Shown: positions 1-7,940, counted from the stretch's first letter. The stretch is 64,000 bases of DNA from Streptomyces ardesiacus (GCF_003112575.1 NZ_BEWC01000001.1:930001-994000); one strand, 5' to 3'. Numbers and translations: made by a program. The notes: generated by a model from the letters alone, not told the origin.

Positions 1-204
1 GGCAGCGGCGAGGGCCCGGGCAGGCGGAAACGGGCGGCCGTCATCCTTGGCTCATTTGTCCGAACCCCTCCGCGGCGATGCGGCCCTGCCCTTCGGCGAC
101 AGCGCAGACTGTCGCGTCTGCCCGCCGTGCCACGGAACTAACGTGCGTTTCGGGGGCTTGCCCTGCGGAGGCAAGGGCATTCGGTGGTCTGGAGGTTGAT
201 AACT

Positions 205-375
205 ATGGTTCCCCTGCTTCTTGTACTTCTTCTGGCCCTGATCCTCTTCGGCGCGGGCTTCGCGTTGAAGGCGCTGTGGTGGATCGCGGTCGTCGTGCTC
301 GTCGTGTGGCTGCTGGGCTTCCTGGTCCGGCCCGCCGGCAGCGGAGGCCGCAGGGGCCGCTGGTACCGCTGGTAG
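205..375 (+). CDS. Small hydrophobic membrane protein (56 aa)
   Basis: The product is about 56 residues and almost wholly hydrophobic from residue 2 to about 42 (MVPLLLVLLLALILF then a second stretch rich in W, V and L), ending in a short basic glycine-arginine tail. This reads as one or two membrane helices with a cytoplasmic basic end. A GGAGG at 191-195, nine bases ahead of the ATG, sets the start; an in-frame upstream start at 184 would add seven residues and lacks such a site. Short hydrophobic proteins of this kind are common in Streptomyces. I infer a membrane location only and propose no function. Confidence 0.75.
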   Translation: MVPLLLVLLLALILFGAGFALKALWWIAVVVLVVWLLGFLVRPAGSGGRRGRWYRW

Positions 376-414
376 CCGGCACGCCCAGGTGCGTGCCGCA
401 CGAGGCTGCCCGAA

Positions 415-446
415 CGGCGGGCCCGGTCGAGCGACCGGGCCCGCCG
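415..446 (+). terminator. Strong GC hairpin behind the small membrane gene
   Basis: A perfect 15-bp inverted repeat (cggcgggcccggtcg and its complement) is separated by only two bases, so in RNA a 6-nt loop on a 13-bp stem is likely. It begins 39 bases after the stop of the small membrane gene and lies between convergent genes, so it may act for both strands. No T-tract is visible, as is usual for actinomycete terminators. Confidence 0.7.
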
Positions 447-549
447 TCGTGCCGGGACCCGCTGCCTCACCGGGTGCAGCCCCACACCGGAGCCGCGGCC
501 GGGCGCGGCGACGGACCGGCGACCGCCGCGCTCGTACGCGGCATCCCGG

Positions 550-2634
550 TCAGACGGGCGACGCCGGGATGCCGAGCGCCCAGCAGAAGAAGCTCAGTTC
601 GTCGACGTCCTGCTCGACGAGGGCCGACAGGGTGGTGCCGCCGCCGTGGCCGGAGTCACGCAGCAGCACCAGGAGGTAGGGGCCGCCGCGCGGCGCGCCG
701 GACTGGAGGAGCGCGACCATCTTGAGCGGGTCGTGGGGCGGCGCGTTGCGGTCGTTCAGTGCCGGGGCGAACGCCATCACCGGGTAGGGCCGGTCGGGCC
801 GCACATTGTGGTAGGGCGAGTAGCCGGCGAGGTAGGCGCCCTCGACGGGGTCGTCCGGCGAGCCGTACTCGACGGTGGCCGAGTCGAGGTGGCCGAAGGC
901 CGGGAAGCGCAGCATGTCCAGGAGCGGCACCCGGGAGTAGACGGCACCGTACGCGTCGGGTGCCTGCAGCGCGGCGACGGTGACCAGCAGGCCGCCGTTG
1001 CTGTTGCCGCGCGAGGCGATCCCGGCTGGGGTCGTCCAGCCGTCGGCGACCAAGTGGCGGGCCGCGGCGACGTAGTCGTCGAAGGCGTTCTGCCGGCGCG
1101 TCCCCACGGCGGCCTCGTGCCAGGCGCGGCCGTACTCGCCGCCGCCGCGCACGTTGGCGTGGGCCAGCACCCCGCCGAGCTGGAGCCAGGCGGCGCCGGC
1201 CGCCGAGAAGCGGGGTTCCACGGAGATGTTGAAGCCGCCGTATCCGCTGAGCCGGACCGGCCGCCGGCCGTCGCGCGGCACATCGACGCCGTGGACGATG
1301 AACATCGACACCGGCGTGCCGTCGGCCGACTCGTACCAGACCTGCCGCGTCGTGTACGCGGACGGGTCGAGACCGGCGTCGGGCACGTGGTACGGCTCCA
1401 GCCGGTCCCGGGCGTAGTCGTACCGGTAGAGCGACGGTGGCTGCACGAACGAGGTGAAGGCCACCCACACGTCGTCACCGTGCCACGAGCCGGAGATCCC
1501 GCTGACGACGCCCGCTCCCTCGTTCCGGTTGACCGAGCCGAGGGACGGGAGCACCAGCTCCCTCAGACGTGTGCCGTCCAAGGCGTGGACGGACACCCGG
1601 TGCGAGGCCGCACGCGCGTGAACGGCGTAGAGGCGTCCGCCGACTCCGGTCACGGTCTGCAGGGTGTCCGGGCCTTCCGGGACGAGCGTGCGCCACGAGG
1701 CCGGGTCGCTGACGGGAGCGACGCACAGGCGTCCGCGCGGCGCGTCCAGGTCGGTTCGCACCAGGACCGAGTCCTCGATCACCTGCACCTGGTTGACCGA
1801 CCGCATCCCGGTGGCGACCGGCAGCAGCGCGCCGTCGGCGAGCCGGAGCAGCGTGACGTCGTTGGCGTTCACGAAGTCCCACGAGGTCAGCACGGCGAAG
1901 CGGCCGCACTCGCTGGTCTCCACCGTGCACCAGCGGTCCTTGTCGTGATCGTCCCCGAAGACCCTGCGGGCCGGGGCCCCGGAGCCGATCCGGTGCTCGT
2001 AGACGGCGTGCCAGTAGGCCTCTTCGCCGGGGGGCGCCTCACCCGGCTCGGGACAGGCGGTGTAGAAGAACCCCGACGAGTCGGGACGCCAGGCGACGGA
2101 ACCGTGGTCGGTGCCACGCAGCCGGTCGGGGAGCAGCGCGCCGGTCTCGACGTCGAGGACGCGGACCACCGCGCCGTGGCTGCCGCCGCGGGCCCGCCCG
2201 AACGCCACCAGCGTGCCGTCGGGCGACGGCACGGCGCACACCAGGACGTCACTGGCCGGCCAGGTGCCGGGGTCGAGCACCGTTTCGAGAGGGGCATCGG
2301 CCGAGCGGCGCATGACGAGCACGGGCTTCTCGGCGTCGGCACCGGCCCGCTGGAGGAAGGTGCGCCCGTCCGGGCCCGCGGGGACCGGCGGGGACGGCCG
2401 TGTGCAGCGGGCGGCACGGGCGACGGCGGCGCGGAGACCCGCCCGTCCCGGGACGCCGTCGAGCACGGCGCGGGTGACGGCCTCCTGGGCGGCCGTCCAG
2501 GCGGTCGTCTCGGCGTCGTCCGTCTGCTCCATCCAGACGTACGGGTCGTCGAAGCGCCGGCCGTGCAGGGTGAAGCCGCCGTCGGGGTCGCGGCGGGCCG
2601 GTGGCGGATTCTCCGGCAGGTCCGGGCGGTTCAT
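550..2634 (-). CDS. Prolyl oligopeptidase family serine peptidase (S9A), 694 aa
   Basis: The N-terminal part starts with residues typical of the family (DPYVWMEQTDD near residue 25), followed by a long beta-propeller-like region and a C-terminal alpha/beta-hydrolase domain. The nucleophile motif reads SRGNSNGGLL (GNSNGG where GGSNGG is usual), and the catalytic His lies in RDSGHGGG near the C-terminus. No signal peptide is seen, so a cytoplasmic enzyme cutting short peptides after proline is expected. The start at 2634 is chosen because GGGGAG precedes it and because its ATG overlaps the stop of the upstream GNAT gene (ATGA), indicating coupled translation. Length fits the family (about 690-720 aa). 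The exact substrate is not deducible. Confidence 0.92.
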   Translation of the reverse strand: MNRPDLPENPPPARRDPDGGFTLHGRRFDDPYVWMEQTDDAETTAWTAAQEAVTRAVLDGVPGRAGLRAAVARAARCTRPSPPVPAGPDGRTFLQRAGADAEKPVLVMRRSADAPLETVLDPGTWPASDVLVCAVPSPDGTLVAFGRARGGSHGAVVRVLDVETGALLPDRLRGTDHGSVAWRPDSSGFFYTACPEPGEAPPGEEAYWHAVYEHRIGSGAPARRVFGDDHDKDRWCTVETSECGRFAVLTSWDFVNANDVTLLRLADGALLPVATGMRSVNQVQVIEDSVLVRTDLDAPRGRLCVAPVSDPASWRTLVPEGPDTLQTVTGVGGRLYAVHARAASHRVSVHALDGTRLRELVLPSLGSVNRNEGAGVVSGISGSWHGDDVWVAFTSFVQPPSLYRYDYARDRLEPYHVPDAGLDPSAYTTRQVWYESADGTPVSMFIVHGVDVPRDGRRPVRLSGYGGFNISVEPRFSAAGAAWLQLGGVLAHANVRGGGEYGRAWHEAAVGTRRQNAFDDYVAAARHLVADGWTTPAGIASRGNSNGGLLVTVAALQAPDAYGAVYSRVPLLDMLRFPAFGHLDSATVEYGSPDDPVEGAYLAGYSPYHNVRPDRPYPVMAFAPALNDRNAPPHDPLKMVALLQSGAPRGGPYLLVLLRDSGHGGGTTLSALVEQDVDELSFFCWALGIPASPV

Positions 2635-3191
2635 CGGGCGGCTCTCCCCGGCTCCGCGCGGTCGGCGGACGTGCCCGGCGCCCCGGAGCGCAGGTCGAGG
2701 GTCCAGTTCTGGCCGACGAGGTCCTGGCCGTAACTGTGGTGGTGCTCCTCGTCGGTGAGGGTGAAGCCGAAGCCCTGGTAGATCCTGCGCGCCGCGGAGA
2801 GGACGTCGTTGGTCCACAGGGTCACCCGCTCGTAGCCCGCCTCACGGGCGAAGGCGAGGCACTCGCCGACCAGCCGCGTGCCGAGGCGGAGGCCCCTGCC
2901 CCGAGGGGTGACGAGCAGGATCCGCAGCCTGGCCACCTCCGGCCGGTCGCCCGCGACGAGGAAGACACAGCCCACGCGCCGGCCGTCGACCTCGGCGATC
3001 CAGCCCGCCTCGCGGGCCGGGTCGTGCCGGGTGGCGTAGTCGGCGACGATCGTGGCGACCAGGGCCTCGAAGTCGGTGTTCCAGCCGAACTCCCGGTCAT
3101 AGGTCTCGCCGTGGGCCATCACGACCCACCCCAGGTCGCCGGGCCGGTCGGCGCGGCGTACGACGACGTTCTTCTCATCCTGCTGCGGCAT
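2631..3191 (-). CDS. GNAT family N-acetyltransferase (186 aa)
   Basis: A single GNAT domain: the acetyl-CoA-binding motif A reads LLVTPRGRGLRLGTRLV (about residues 90-106), followed by the A-helix region FAREAGYERVTLWTN and the typical ending YQGFGF. It would transfer an acetyl group from acetyl-CoA to an amine on an unknown small molecule or protein. Its last codon overlaps the start of the downstream prolyl oligopeptidase gene, so the two form an operon. The gene diverges from a TetR regulator with a 28-bp palindrome between them, so TetR repression is the obvious regulation. Related proteins elsewhere can be fused to a MarR domain; none is present here. Confidence 0.9.
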   Translation of the reverse strand: MPQQDEKNVVVRRADRPGDLGWVVMAHGETYDREFGWNTDFEALVATIVADYATRHDPAREAGWIAEVDGRRVGCVFLVAGDRPEVARLRILLVTPRGRGLRLGTRLVGECLAFAREAGYERVTLWTNDVLSAARRIYQGFGFTLTDEEHHHSYGQDLVGQNWTLDLRSGAPGTSADRAEPGRAAR

Positions 3192-3222
3192 GTGGCGCTC
3201 TCCGGGCCCCCGCGGTCGTCGA

Positions 3223-3250
3223 CCTAACTGAAACGGTCGTTTCAGTTAGG
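3223..3250. promoter_or_regulatory. 28-bp palindromic TetR operator
   Basis: Perfect 13-bp arms (cctaactgaaacg) flank a 2-bp centre. The palindrome sits between divergent GNAT and TetR genes and ends nine bases before the TetR start codon. Size, symmetry and position are those of an autoregulatory TetR operator controlling both directions. Confidence 0.85.
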
Positions 3251-3259
3251 CTAGCCGGT

Positions 3260-3865
3260 ATGCCGCAGGAAGCGCCAGCCCCGTCCGCCCGGCGGGAGGT
3301 GCTGCTGGAGGCCGCCTACCAGTACGCCCTCACCCACGGACTGGCCGACCTGTCCCTGCGCCCCCTGGCCGGGGCCATCGGCTCCAGTCCGCGCGTCCTG
3401 CTGTTCCTCTTCGAGAGCAAGGACGGCCTGCTGCGGGCGCTGCTCGCACGGGCGCGCGCCGACCAGTTGGCGCTCCTGGAACGGGCCGGGCGGCCGGACC
3501 GTCCCGCCGGGCTGGCGGAGGCCGTCGAGCGGGTGTGGACGTGGCTCGCCGCGAAGGAGCACCGGCCGCTGCTACGGCTGTGGGCCGAGGCCTACGCGCG
3601 CTCCCTCGGCCGGCCCGAAGGGGCCTGGGCCGGGTTCGCCCGTGCGACGGTCGACGACTGGCTCGGCGTCCTGGCCGGTTTCCAGCCACCGTCCGAACGG
3701 GACGGCGGGGAGGGTCTCACCCGCCGCACGCTGGCCCTGGCCGTCCTGCGTGGCGCGCTGCTCGACCTCCTCGCCACGGACGACGAGGCACGGCTCACCG
3801 CGGCCGTGGCGCGCCAGCTCGACCTGCTGCGCGACGGGGACGGAGACAGGGACGGGGACGGCTGA
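3260..3865 (+). CDS. TetR family transcriptional regulator (201 aa)
   Basis: The N-terminal 55 residues form a TetR helix-turn-helix (REVLLEAAYQYALTHGLADLSLR, then AGAIGSSPRVLLFLFESKDGLL), followed by an all-alpha ligand-binding region. The C-terminus is an unusual acidic tail of alternating Gly-Asp-Arg residues. No Shine-Dalgarno sequence precedes the ATG; a TAGGCT hexamer at 3247-3252, seven bases before the start, suggests leaderless transcription. The adjacent 28-bp palindrome implies autoregulation and repression of the divergent GNAT/prolyl oligopeptidase operon. The ligand is unknown. Confidence 0.9.
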   Translation: MPQEAPAPSARREVLLEAAYQYALTHGLADLSLRPLAGAIGSSPRVLLFLFESKDGLLRALLARARADQLALLERAGRPDRPAGLAEAVERVWTWLAAKEHRPLLRLWAEAYARSLGRPEGAWAGFARATVDDWLGVLAGFQPPSERDGGEGLTRRTLALAVLRGALLDLLATDDEARLTAAVARQLDLLRDGDGDRDGDG

Positions 3866-4022
3866 CCATCGTCGCGGAACGCGCCGGCAGCGGCCGGTGC
3901 GAGACCTCGCGCGACCGTTTGCGCCCCGCTGGCAGGACCGTCGAGACCCGCACCCGGCTTCACTCGTCATACTGGTGCAAATAGGGCGAAACCGCGAAGG
4001 GCGAGTTCCTGGAGGCGCAGCA

Positions 4023-4916
4023 ATGCAGCAGCACGCCGAGGACGGAGGCGACCGCACGACGGACGCCGCGGAGGAGCCGGAGCCGTACGACGGCGAGGTG
4101 TACGACGAGGGGGCGTACGACGACGGGGCGGCACAGGAGGGCACTGCAGTCCAGGAGGGCACTGCGGTCCAGGGCGACGGTCCGACGGCGGGGCGCCCGG
4201 AGGGGCGCGGCCCCGACGTCTTTCTGGACGTCCCCCGGCTGAAGGTCGATGAGATCGACCTCGACGTGGAGGACCTGCGGGCCCGGGTGTCCCTCCAGGC
4301 CGAGGTGCTCGACCTGCTCAAGCTGAACGTGGGCGCCGACGTCGCGCTCGGCCAGGTCCACCTCGGCATCTCGGGGGTCGAGGCACAGGCCCGGCTCGAG
4401 GTCCGCCTGGACAACGTCGCGCTGATCATCAACCGGGTTCTCACCACGCTCGACCGCAATCCGCAGATCCTGGAGGACCTGGCCCGCGGCGTCGGGTCGG
4501 CCGCGCGCGACGTGGGCCGGGGTGCCGGGGGCGCCCTGCGGGACGTGGGGGAGGGTGCCGGGGGCGCTGTGCGGGACGTGGGAGAGGGGGCCGGGGGCGC
4601 GGTCGAGGGCATCGGTGGCACCGCTGGTGAAGCGGTGGGCGAGGTCGCGCAGGGCGTCGGCGACGCTGTCGAGGGCGTCGGGGGGAGGGCGGGGGAAGCC
4701 GTCGCCGAGGTGGGGGGCGTGGCGGACCGGGCCGGCGCGGATGCGGGCGACGCGGCGCGGGAGGCCGGACGGGCTGCCGGGGGAAGCGTTCGACGCACCT
4801 CGGGGGATGCCGGGGGCCGAGACTCCGCCCGTCGGCGCCGCATCCGCGACGACGGGTCGGGGGCGGCGCGACCCACCGCGCGCCGGAGTGTCAGGAAGCG
4901 CGAAGAGCCGCCGTGA
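4023..4916 (+). CDS. LEA-like 11-mer repeat protein (297 aa)
   Basis: Three parts are visible. Residues 1-65 are acidic and low in complexity (E, D, G, Y). Residues 66-155 form an ordered domain (FLDVPRLKVDEIDLDVEDLR ... LDRNPQILEDLARGVG). Residues 160-258 are nine tandem 11-residue repeats such as ALRDVGEGAGG, AVRDVGEGAGG and AVEGIGGTAGE, followed by a basic tail. Eleven-residue amphipathic repeats of this kind occur in late-embryogenesis-abundant-like proteins that protect membranes or proteins on drying; that role is inference. The start is set by GGAGG at 4011-4015, seven bases before the ATG. The central domain resembles a conserved actinobacterial protein I cannot name. Confidence 0.8.
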   Translation: MQQHAEDGGDRTTDAAEEPEPYDGEVYDEGAYDDGAAQEGTAVQEGTAVQGDGPTAGRPEGRGPDVFLDVPRLKVDEIDLDVEDLRARVSLQAEVLDLLKLNVGADVALGQVHLGISGVEAQARLEVRLDNVALIINRVLTTLDRNPQILEDLARGVGSAARDVGRGAGGALRDVGEGAGGAVRDVGEGAGGAVEGIGGTAGEAVGEVAQGVGDAVEGVGGRAGEAVAEVGGVADRAGADAGDAAREAGRAAGGSVRRTSGDAGGRDSARRRRIRDDGSGAARPTARRSVRKREEPP

Positions 4917-5222
4917 ACGGGGCCGTCGGGATCCCCGGCCGCCGAGGCCCCCGCCGGGCGTACCGCGGGTCCCGTCCCTGCCATCTCCTTCGACGCGGTC
5001 GTCGGCGCCGACCGGCTGCGTTTCGAGGAGTCGCCGCGGACCCGGGTCTCCTTCCCGGGGACCGGAGCGCGCACGTCGGTGTCCCGGACTGAGCGGACCC
5101 GCCTCCCCCGCCGGGTGGAGCCCGGGCGGGACTATCGCGACGTGACCGTGAGGTACCGCCTCGCCAGTCGCCTCACCGGGACCTCGCGGGACGGGCCGCC
5201 GCCGGACGAGGACGGTCGGTGA
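4917..5222 (+). pseudogene. Coding-like frame without a start, in phase with the gene before it
   Basis: Directly after the TGA of the LEA-like gene the same frame stays open for 101 codons, with strong GC bias at third positions. Its middle reads like a folded domain (AISFDAVVGADRLRFEES, then RVSFPGTGAR, RRVEPGRDYRDVTVRYRLA). No ATG starts it; internal GTG codons come too late to include the first strand. Either a separate small gene has lost its start codon, or the LEA-like protein once ran on and was cut by a stop. I recall similar short Streptomyces proteins but cannot name the family. Confidence 0.45.
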
Positions 5223-5849
5223 CGGGTGCGGCCCCTGCGCGCGGACGGGGTGGCGCACCGGTGGGTCGTGCCTCCGTGCCGGACTGTCCGGCCGTCCGGG
5301 ACCTCGATCGGGCGAACGATTCTTCCGGAGTCCGGAAAGCCAGATTCGAAGCAGTTGCCGTGGCAGAAAATCTGTAGCGCTCGGAGTAGACAATGGGGTC
5401 GGAGGAGGTTAGTGTCTTGGGTGTAGCCGAAAGTCAGTAAGGCGCGGCAGGGACGAACTGCCGCGCAAGCAGGCCGACGTAGGAGCGGCCCGGCGGTGGA
5501 GCGGTGGAGCCGGAAAGAGTGGGTTCTGTCGCTGGCCGCCGGGCCCGGCGGCCCAAGGGGTCGCACAGCAGTACCGTGTCGTCGGCCCGTACGGATGGAT
5601 CGAAGAGGTAAGGAGCAGACGCCATCAGGATCGCCCGGGGTCGGGACGATGTCCCCCCGGGTACCGCAGACCCCGGATTGGAAGGTGGTCCCCGGTCACG
5701 CAGCCGCGATCCCCGCAGTACCGCCCCCGCGGGTGGCCCTGCGACAAGAGAAGGCCGGTACAGTCAGCCGGCAGATGGTGTTGAAAGCTCGGGGCCCGGG
5801 TGCCATGTGGCGCTCGGGCCCCTCGATGCGTTCCCGGAAGAAGAGGTCT
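5223..5849 (+). other. Long intergenic leader with three palindromes
   Basis: This 627-bp stretch has no convincing gene and is richer in A+T near 5330-5440 than its surroundings. It holds a 9-bp-arm hairpin at 5442-5466 (gcgcggcag), a perfect 20-bp palindrome at 5534-5553 (ggccgccggg and its complement), and an 8-bp-arm hairpin at 5791-5822 just ahead of the MerR-type gene. A GGAGGAGG lies at 5401-5408 and an AAGGAG near 5610 without a usable start behind it. A structured 5' leader or a small RNA is possible; I could not match a known riboswitch. Confidence 0.4.
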
Positions 5850-6185
5850 ATGCCCCCTCGCAGTACCCGCCCCACCGACAAGTTCGACGACGACGACTAT
5901 CCCGCCTACACCATGGGCCGGGCTGCCGAGATGATCGGTGCCACGCCGGCCTTCCTGCGTGCCTTGGGTGAGCACCGTCTGATCACCCCGCTGCGGTCCG
6001 AAGGCGGGCACCGCCGCTACTCCCGTTATCAGTTGCGTATTGCCGGCCGGGCTCGCGAACTCGTCGACTCCGGCACACCCATCGAGGCCGCCTGCCGCAT
6101 CATCATCCTCGAGGATCAGCTCGAGGAGGCCCAGCGCCTCAACGAAGAACTCCGCAGTCACGGTCGGCCCGCACCTTCGGCCTGA
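5850..6185 (+). CDS. MerR-type helix-turn-helix regulator (111 aa)
   Basis: Residues about 22-60 are a MerR-type DNA-binding domain (YTMGRAAEMIGATPAFLRALGEHRLITP, then RSEGGHRRYSRYQL with the typical wing GHRRY). A short dimerisation helix rich in E and L follows (IIILEDQLEEAQRLNEELR). No effector domain is present, as in BldC-size or heat-shock HspR-like short MerR proteins. The ATG at 5850 follows an AGAGG; another in-frame ATG at 5826 would add eight basic residues. The gene is preceded by a long structured leader and by a GC-rich hairpin ending 27 bases before the start. Targets are unknown. Confidence 0.85.
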   Translation: MPPRSTRPTDKFDDDDYPAYTMGRAAEMIGATPAFLRALGEHRLITPLRSEGGHRRYSRYQLRIAGRARELVDSGTPIEAACRIIILEDQLEEAQRLNEELRSHGRPAPSA

Positions 6186-6290
6186 CCCTCCTCGCCCGTC
6201 GAACCGGACGGACCCACGGGCCGGTGCGCGCCGTCGGGCGACGGCTCACGGCCGGTACCCGGTGCGCTGGTCGTGGGCGGCGGCGTCGTC

Positions 6291-6438
6291 CGGTCCGCGA
6301 TCTTGAGCGAGCGGCCCATCGGGCGCCTCGGTCGGGCCGAGGAGGTCGCCGCCGCCGTCCTGTGGCCGTGCAGCCCCGGCCGCCAGTTTCGTCATCGGCG
6401 TCGCCCTGCCCGTCGACGGCGGATACACCACCCACTGA
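6291..6438 (+). pseudogene. Frameshifted C-terminal remnant of an SDR oxidoreductase
   Basis: Two adjacent frames together spell the usual end of a short-chain dehydrogenase. The first gives ERPIGRLGRAEEVAAAVLW up to about 6375; the next frame gives AASFVIGVALPVDGGYTTH and a stop at 6436-6438. The break lies around 6372-6380. Everything upstream of the PIGRLG motif, including the catalytic YxxxK, is missing. It is therefore a relic of a lost gene, not a functional enzyme. Confidence 0.75.
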
Positions 6439-6512
6439 GCACGTCACGGAGGCGGTCGACGCCCGTGAAACCGACGTGCCCCGACGGACGTCGGTCGGGT
6501 ACCGTGCGGGCC

Positions 6513-6578
6513 ATGTCGAGTCCTGAGTCGGACACGGTGGGGGCTTCCGGTCACGCCGTCGGCCCCCTGAACCACTGA
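6513..6578 (+). CDS. Candidate 21-codon leader peptide ahead of the exporter
   Basis: ATG at 6513 opens a short frame ending ...GPLNH before TGA at 6576-6578. A TACCGT hexamer at 6500-6505 lies seven bases before the ATG, the arrangement of a leaderless transcript. A 10-bp-arm hairpin begins 15 bases after its stop and the chloramphenicol-type exporter begins at 6693. This order (short peptide, hairpin, resistance gene) is what ribosome-mediated attenuation needs. It could also be a chance frame or the truncated start of a lost gene. Confidence 0.35.
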   Translation: MSSPESDTVGASGHAVGPLNH

Positions 6579-6593
6579 GTCCGCAGCCCTGCC

Positions 6594-6617
6594 GTCGCAC
6601 CGCTTCCGCGGTGCGAC
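6594..6617 (+). terminator. Hairpin between candidate leader peptide and exporter gene
   Basis: Perfect 10-bp arms (gtcgcaccgc) with a 4-nt loop lie 75 bases ahead of the exporter start. The hairpin could end transcription of the short leader or work as a regulated attenuator. No T-tract follows. Confidence 0.5.
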
Positions 6618-6692
6618 GCGAGTGTGCCGTGCCCGGGGCCGGCCGCGGTGACGAGATGACCTCACGTGTTTCTCTCACCTCGGAGCCACTCG

Positions 6693-7853
6693 ATGCCTCT
6701 CCCGCTGTACCTGCTTGCCCTGGCCGTCTTCGCCATGGGGACCTCGGAGTTCATGCTCGCCGGCCTCTTGCCGGACATCGCCTCGGATCTCGACGTCACG
6801 GTCGCCACGGCGGGCGCCCTCACCTCGGCCTTCGCGGTCGGCATGGTCGTCGGCGCCCCTCTTGTGGCCGCGCTCGCCCGCGACTGGCCCAGGCGCGCCG
6901 CCCTTCTCGTGTTTGTACTCGTCTTCGCGGCGGCGCACGTCGTGGGAGCCGTCACCACGAACTTCCCCACCCTGTTCGCCACCCGGGTCGTCGCCGCGCT
7001 CGCGAACGCGGGTTTCCTCGCCGTCGCCCTGACGGCCGCCGCCACGCTGGTGGCGCCCGACAGGAAGGGACGCGCGCTCGCCGTGCTGCTGTCGGGCACG
7101 ACGGTGGCCACGGTCGCGGGTGTCCCCGGCGGCGCGGTGCTCGGCACATGGCTCGGCTGGCGGGCCGCCTTCTGGGCCGTCGCCGCCCTCTGCCTGCCCG
7201 CGGCCCTTGGCATCCTGAAGGGGATCCCGGCGGGCCGGGCAGGGGACGGGGCCGCCACCGGCAGGCCGGCATTGCGAGCGGAGCTGGCCCGGCTCGCACG
7301 GCCGCGGTTGGTCCTCGCGATGCTGCTCGGCGCGCTCGTGAACGCGGCCACCTTCGGGAGCCTCACCTTCCTCGCCCCCGTGGTGACCGACCGCGCCGGG
7401 CTCGGCGAGTTGTGGATCTCCGGCGCTCTGGTGCTCTTCGGCGCAGGTTCCTTTCTCGGCGTCACCGTCGCCGGCCGGCTGTCCGACCGGCGTCCCGGGA
7501 CGGTCCTCGCGGCCGGCGGTCCGTTGCTGCTCGTCGGCTGGCCGGCCCTGGCGATGCTGGCCGACGAGCCGGTCGCTCTGTTCGTCCTCGTGTTCGTGCA
7601 GGGCGCGCTGTCGTTCGCGCTGGGCGGCACGCTGATCACGCGGGTCCTCTACGAGGCCGCGGAAGCCCCCACCATGGCCGGTTCGTACGCGACGGCGGCC
7701 CTCAACGTGGGCGCGGCCGTCGGCCCCGTCGTCGCCGCGGCCACCCTCGGTACCGAAGCCGGGAACCTCGGGCCGTTCTGGGCGAGCGGTGTCCTGGTCG
7801 CGGTGGCGCTGCTCCTCGCCTTCCCCAGCCGCGCCGGACGCGTGATCGCCTGA
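6693..7853 (+). CDS. cmlR: Chloramphenicol-type MFS exporter (Cmx/CmlR family), 386 aa
   Basis: The protein begins LPLYLLALAVFAMGTSEFMLAGLLPDI-like, the signature of the Cmx/CmrA/CmlR drug:H+ antiporters, with about 12 hydrophobic segments across 386 residues. The first loop carries ARDWPRRAAL, and the antiporter motif C region (GVPGGAVLGTWLGW) is present near residue 150. It would export chloramphenicol or related drugs across the cytoplasmic membrane. The start at 6693 has GGAG at 6680-6683; a GTG at 6666 in the same frame would add nine residues. Upstream lie a possible leader peptide and a hairpin. A hairpin follows at 7868. Substrate assignment rests on family resemblance only. Confidence 0.85.
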   Translation: MPLPLYLLALAVFAMGTSEFMLAGLLPDIASDLDVTVATAGALTSAFAVGMVVGAPLVAALARDWPRRAALLVFVLVFAAAHVVGAVTTNFPTLFATRVVAALANAGFLAVALTAAATLVAPDRKGRALAVLLSGTTVATVAGVPGGAVLGTWLGWRAAFWAVAALCLPAALGILKGIPAGRAGDGAATGRPALRAELARLARPRLVLAMLLGALVNAATFGSLTFLAPVVTDRAGLGELWISGALVLFGAGSFLGVTVAGRLSDRRPGTVLAAGGPLLLVGWPALAMLADEPVALFVLVFVQGALSFALGGTLITRVLYEAAEAPTMAGSYATAALNVGAAVGPVVAAATLGTEAGNLGPFWASGVLVAVALLLAFPSRAGRVIA

Positions 7854-7867
7854 CCTGCGCCCGCCGG

Positions 7868-7896
7868 CGGGGACCGAAGGCAGGCCCCGGTCCCCG
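7868..7896 (+). terminator. Hairpin after the exporter gene
   Basis: Nine-base-pair arms (cggggaccg) with an 11-nt loop begin 15 bases after the exporter stop codon. The arms are GC-rich and lack a T-tract. Confidence 0.5.
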
Positions 7897-7940
7897 CCCG
7901 GCCCCGGCCGGTCCCCGCCCTCGCCCGGCCCCGGACCCGG

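Noticed and set aside
5434..5625. 63-codon minus-strand frame in the MerR leader
   Set aside because: Third-position GC bias is much weaker than in real genes here and there is no convincing ribosome-binding site.
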